A stretch of 49,057 nt of DNA from [Eubacterium] yurii subsp. margaretiae ATCC 43715 (lineage in GTDB: Bacteria; Bacillota; Clostridia; Peptostreptococcales; Filifactoraceae). The notes below the pieces were generated by a model that worked only from the letters and a program-made list of their open reading frames with translations, had not been told where the DNA came from and ran no database searches. The stretch is taken from contig GL405246.1 in the NCBI GenBank assembly GCA_000146855.1, positions 1,232,944 through 1,282,000 of the forward strand, given 5' to 3'. Below are positions 46,028-49,057 of this stretch, piece after piece. Within the stretch, counting starts at the first letter, position 1; the number at the start of each line of letters is the position of its first letter. Both the position numbers and the translations under genes were made by a program.

Positions 46028-46657
46028 ATGTCTAAGGTTGTAATATTAGATCATCCTTTAATTCAGCATAAATTAGCCATAGCAAGAGATATAAATACCG
46101 GTTCTGGACTTTTCAGGCAATTGGTAAAAGAGATTTCAATGTTAATGGCTTACGAAATTACAAGAGACTTGAGTTTGGAAGAAGTTGATATCCAAACACC
46201 TATGTGTAAAACTAAAGCAAAGATGCTCCAAGGTAAGAAAATGGCTATAGTTCCTATACTTAGAGCCGGTATAGGCATGGTTGACGGTATACTTGAGTTG
46301 GTACCACAAGCAAAAGTAGGGCACATAGGTCTGTACAGAGATCATGAAACAAAAGAACCTGTAGAATATTTTTGTAAGCTTCCACAAGATGTGGAACAAA
46401 GAGATTTCTTCTTAGTTGACCCTATGCTTGCAACAGGTGGATCTGCTGTAATGGCAATTACACTTCTAAAAAAGAGACATATTAATTCCATTCGTTTAGT
46501 ATGTTTGGTAGGATGCCCTGAAGGGGTTAAAAAAGTTCAAGAAGCTCACCCTGACGTTGATATATATTTAGCAGCATTAGACGAAAGACTTAATGATGAT
46601 TGTTATATAGTACCCGGACTTGGAGATGCTGGAGATAGAATATTTGGTACAAAATAA
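46028..46657 (+). CDS. upp: Uracil phosphoribosyltransferase
   Basis: Salvages uracil to UMP with PRPP. The 209-residue protein, the standard length, has [17 protein letters not shown] (about 79-95) and the PRPP-binding loop [14 protein letters not shown] (about 131-144), with the uracil-binding [12 protein letters not shown] at the C terminus. GGGAGG precedes the ATG two bases after rpiB. The rpiB-upp-wecA order is common in Firmicutes. Confidence 0.97.
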   Translation: MSKVVILDHPLIQHKLAIARDINTGSGLFRQLVKEISMLMAYEITRDLSLEEVDIQTPMCKTKAKMLQGKKMAIVPILRAGIGMVDGILELVPQAKVGHIGLYRDHETKEPVEYFCKLPQDVEQRDFFLVDPMLATGGSAVMAITLLKKRHINSIRLVCLVGCPEGVKKVQEAHPDVDIYLAALDERLNDDCYIVPGLGDAGDRIFGTK

Positions 46658-46710
46658 AGATTAATCTTCTCAATATATAGTTGGAAGATTTAATTATTCG
46701 GAGGTTTTCA

Positions 46711-47760
46711 ATGTTCTCGTTGAAATATACGCTGTCTACAACGCAATTATTTATAGTTACGTTTATATTATCAGCAGTAATATCTTATTTCGTAACTCCA
46801 CTTGTTATTAAACTCGCATATAAAATTGGAGCTATAGATGTGCCTAAAGATAATAGGCGTGTCCATAAAAAACCCATACCAAGATTAGGTGGATTAGCTA
46901 TAGCAATATCATTTTTCATTACTTTACTTCTTTTTTCAACTGTAACAAAGGAAATACTTGTTTTATTCCTATCACTATCCATAATAATTATAATGGGGAT
47001 TATTGACGATGTTAAAGGTTTAGGAGCAAAAATTAAGTTTTTGATACAGATATTAGCTGCAACGCTTGTTGCTGTATTTGCTTTTAGAATAAAATTCCTT
47101 GCAAATCCTTTTGAACCTATGCATTATTGGTTTTTAGGAAAATTCAGTATACCTATAACTGTATTTTGGATTGTTGGAATTACTAACACAGTTAATTTAA
47201 TAGATGGACTCGATGGATTGGCTGCCGGAATATCTGCTATTTCTTCAATGACTCTTGCATTGATATTGTTTAAAAATGGAGATTATTTTTTTACTTTGAT
47301 TCTAATAGCTCTGATAGGTTCTATACTTGGCTTTTTACCATTTAATTTTAATCCGGCAAAGATTTTTATGGGAGATACAGGCTCATTGTTTTTAGGATTT
47401 ACCTTATCTGTAGTTTCAATGAATGCTACAATTAAATCAGCAGCAGCACTTGCAGTATTTATTCCTATAATTACACTCGGAATACCTATCTTTGACACTA
47501 CCTTCGCTATTATAAGAAGGGCAAAGAACAACCAACCTATAATGCAAGCAGATAAAGGACACTTGCACCACAGACTGTTAAATAAAGGTTTGTCTCAAAA
47601 ACAAACAGTTTTAATTCTGTATATGATGAGTGTGTTGCTGGGCTTAAGTGCTTATTTTATTGCAGAAACAGGAAGAAGATTCTCTCTTTTTATATTGGCA
47701 ACAGATATAGTCTTAATTATCTTTGTAATTATAAAATTTAAAATTCTAAAAAAAGGATAA
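46711..47760 (+). CDS. Undecaprenyl-phosphate GlcNAc-1-phosphate transferase (WecA/TagO type)
   Basis: Starts lipid-linked glycan synthesis, for instance for teichoic acid or capsule, by moving GlcNAc-1-P from UDP-GlcNAc to undecaprenyl phosphate. The 349-residue protein has about ten membrane helices and the MraY-family sites: RRVHKKPIPRLGG (about 50-62), GIIDDVKGL (about 93-101), NTVNLIDGLDGLAAG (about 156-170), FMGDTGSLFLG (about 213-223) and the histidine motif DKGHLHHRLL (about 275-284). Start ATG 46711 has CGGAGG; the longer TTG start at 46681 has no site. Next to a UDP-GlcNAc epimerase. Confidence 0.93.
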   Translation: MFSLKYTLSTTQLFIVTFILSAVISYFVTPLVIKLAYKIGAIDVPKDNRRVHKKPIPRLGGLAIAISFFITLLLFSTVTKEILVLFLSLSIIIIMGIIDDVKGLGAKIKFLIQILAATLVAVFAFRIKFLANPFEPMHYWFLGKFSIPITVFWIVGITNTVNLIDGLDGLAAGISAISSMTLALILFKNGDYFFTLILIALIGSILGFLPFNFNPAKIFMGDTGSLFLGFTLSVVSMNATIKSAAALAVFIPIITLGIPIFDTTFAIIRRAKNNQPIMQADKGHLHHRLLNKGLSQKQTVLILYMMSVLLGLSAYFIAETGRRFSLFILATDIVLIIFVIIKFKILKKG

Positions 47761-47797
47761 TATTAATAGAGTTTATTTTTTAATGAAAGGCTTTATA

Positions 47798-48913
47798 ATG
47801 GATAAAATTAAAATTATTTCCGTTTTCGGAACTAGACCTGAAGCTATAAAAATGGCACCATTAGTAAAAAAAATGGAAACTAATCCCAATATTATTTCTA
47901 AGGTCTTAGTTACAGGTCAGCATAGACAAATGTTAGATAGCGTTTTAGACATCTTTAATATAAAACCTGACTTTGACCTAAACATCATGAAACATGGTCA
48001 AACAATACAAGATATAACCTATAAAGTTATGTATGGAGTATGTGACATAATAAAAAATAACTTTAAACCTGATTTACTTTTGGTTCATGGAGATACTTCT
48101 ACAAGCTTTTCTTCAGCCTTAGGTGCTTTTTATGAAAAAATCCCTGTAGGACATGTAGAAGCAGGGCTTAGGACAGGAAATATTTATTCTCCTTACCCTG
48201 AAGAAATGAATAGAAAGCTAATAGGTTCTTTATCAACTTATCATTTCGCTCCAACAATCAACAATAAAACTAACTTATTAAAAGAAAATATAAGCGAAAA
48301 AAACATTATTATAACAGGAAATACTGTTATTGATGCCTTACACAGTGTAATAGATGTCAATTATGATTTTTCTAAGGATGAAAATTTAAAAAAAGTAGAT
48401 TTTAACAAGAAGATAATTCTACTTACCTGCCATAGAAGAGAAAACTGGGGCACACCAATGGAAAACATCTTTGATGCCATAAATAAGGTAGCAAGTGAGA
48501 ATAAAGATATACAAATTATCTATCCTGTGCATATGAACCCTCAAATAGTAAAGTTAGCAAATGAAAAGCTTACTCAAGAAAATATCATACTTATAGAACC
48601 TTTGGAATATGTGGAGTTTGCTAACTTAATAAATAAATCACACCTTATATTAACGGATTCTGGAGGATTGCAAGAAGAAGCACCGTCACTTGGTAAACCG
48701 GTATTAGTACTTAGAACTGAAACCGAGAGACCGGAAGCAGTTGATGCAGGTACTGTAAAAGTAATTGGTGTAGAATATGAAAATGTCTATAAGGAAATAA
48801 CGAATATATTAAATGATAAAAAAGAATATGACAAGATGTCAAATGCAGTAAATCCGTATGGAGATGGAAAAGCTTGCGACAGGATAATAGATTTTATAGA
48901 AAACTTAAGATAA
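47798..48913 (+). CDS. wecB: UDP-N-acetylglucosamine 2-epimerase (non-hydrolysing)
   Basis: Interconverts UDP-GlcNAc and UDP-ManNAc, supplying ManNAc for wall polymers. The 371-residue protein has VFGTRPEAIKMAPL (about 8-21), VTGQHRQML (about 39-47), VHGDTSTSFSSALGAFY (about 91-107), HVEAGLRTGNIYSPYPEE (about 115-132), CHRRENWG (about 210-217) and LTDSGGLQEEAPSLGKPVL (about 284-302), all active-site elements. Start ATG 47798 follows GAAAGG. It shares substrate with the WecA-like protein upstream, so both probably serve teichoic-acid linkage or capsule synthesis. The last 140 bases of the window after it hold no convincing gene. Confidence 0.96.
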   Translation: MDKIKIISVFGTRPEAIKMAPLVKKMETNPNIISKVLVTGQHRQMLDSVLDIFNIKPDFDLNIMKHGQTIQDITYKVMYGVCDIIKNNFKPDLLLVHGDTSTSFSSALGAFYEKIPVGHVEAGLRTGNIYSPYPEEMNRKLIGSLSTYHFAPTINNKTNLLKENISEKNIIITGNTVIDALHSVIDVNYDFSKDENLKKVDFNKKIILLTCHRRENWGTPMENIFDAINKVASENKDIQIIYPVHMNPQIVKLANEKLTQENIILIEPLEYVEFANLINKSHLILTDSGGLQEEAPSLGKPVLVLRTETERPEAVDAGTVKVIGVEYENVYKEITNILNDKKEYDKMSNAVNPYGDGKACDRIIDFIENLR

Positions 48914-49057
48914 ATCTTGATAGTAAGAATATAAGAGAAGAAATAGAAGAAAGCTATAGAGAAATTTTTAAAAAAACTGGATAAGATAATTATTAATCAC
49001 ATTTAGTTTTAACTTAAATATTTTATAGAAGACTTTATAAAATTCTATTAATAGTTA

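Noticed and set aside
48874..48984. Open frame overlapping the end of wecB and running past it, ending in an acidic helical stretch with KKTG
   Set aside because: It has only a TTG inside wecB as start and no ribosome binding site. wecB already has a normal length and ending. It might be an extension after an indel, but nothing supports that.
1..49057. CRISPR arrays, insertion sequences, prophage or defence genes
   Set aside because: I found no spaced direct repeats, transposase or integrase motifs; gene content and composition are uniform and housekeeping in type.

Overview
The window looks like a chromosomal segment of a low-GC, Gram-positive anaerobe of the Clostridia/Tissierellia type. 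Evidence for this is the strong A+T bias, AGGAGG-type ribosome binding sites, several TTG starts, a MazG-like gene next to hup, a CIRCE operator, an L13 leader before rplM-rpsI, a SCIFF-type peptide maturase and a complete Sec-insertion gene set except the tRNA. I cannot name the species. I see no phage, insertion sequence, CRISPR array, rRNA or tRNA gene. This is core chromosome, and most of the interest lies in decoding signals, altered enzymes and leader structures.

Layout. 1-6.7 kb: a parvulin isomerase, the TrkA/TrkH potassium system, deformylase and formyltransferase (def-fmt), and the magnesium transporter MgtE. 6.8-9.6 kb: a peroxide-defence pair made of AhpC and a flavoprotein whose AhpF-like domains are in swapped order. 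9.7-18.8 kb: a DUF1292 protein, lactate dehydrogenase, an unknown zinc-ribbon protein, an Rrf2 regulator abutting a B12-type radical SAM protein, RNase M5 with a flippase-like membrane protein, and a large membrane GGDEF-EAL protein. 19.0-24.1 kb: secA-prfB-recO-DUF4342, read as one unit, with prfB needing a +1 frameshift. 24.2-32.4 kb, minus strand: selD-selA-selB-GNAT-glyQ-glyS, closely spaced and possibly one transcript, with selD itself a selenoprotein. 32.5-34.0 kb: a YabN-like protein with a worn MazG half, then HU. 34.2-40.2 kb: htpG under a CIRCE operator, a DJ-1 family protein, typA and the SCIFF maturase. 40.5-48.9 kb: a frameshifted Orn/Lys/Arg decarboxylase-like gene, rplM-rpsI behind a structured leader, an RlmH homologue without its SAM loop, prfA, tsaC, rpiB, upp, and the wecA- and wecB-like cell-envelope genes.

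Themes. Translation dominates: two release factors, SecA, L13, S9, TypA, formylation and deformylation, threonylcarbamoyl-adenosine synthesis and GlyRS. UGA is recoded in two ways within 11 kb, as selenocysteine in selD and as a +1 shift in prfB. Several proteins keep their fold but have lost or rearranged catalytic parts (RlmH-like, MazG-like, AhpF-like). Two genes carry probable one-base A-run indels. I see no clearly new multi-gene defence or mobile system. The best leads are the SD-hairpin-AUG layout before glyQ, the terminator-like hairpin in the GGDEF-EAL leader, the mutually exclusive rplM leader hairpins, the RlmH-like pseudoenzyme and the Rrf2/radical SAM pair.
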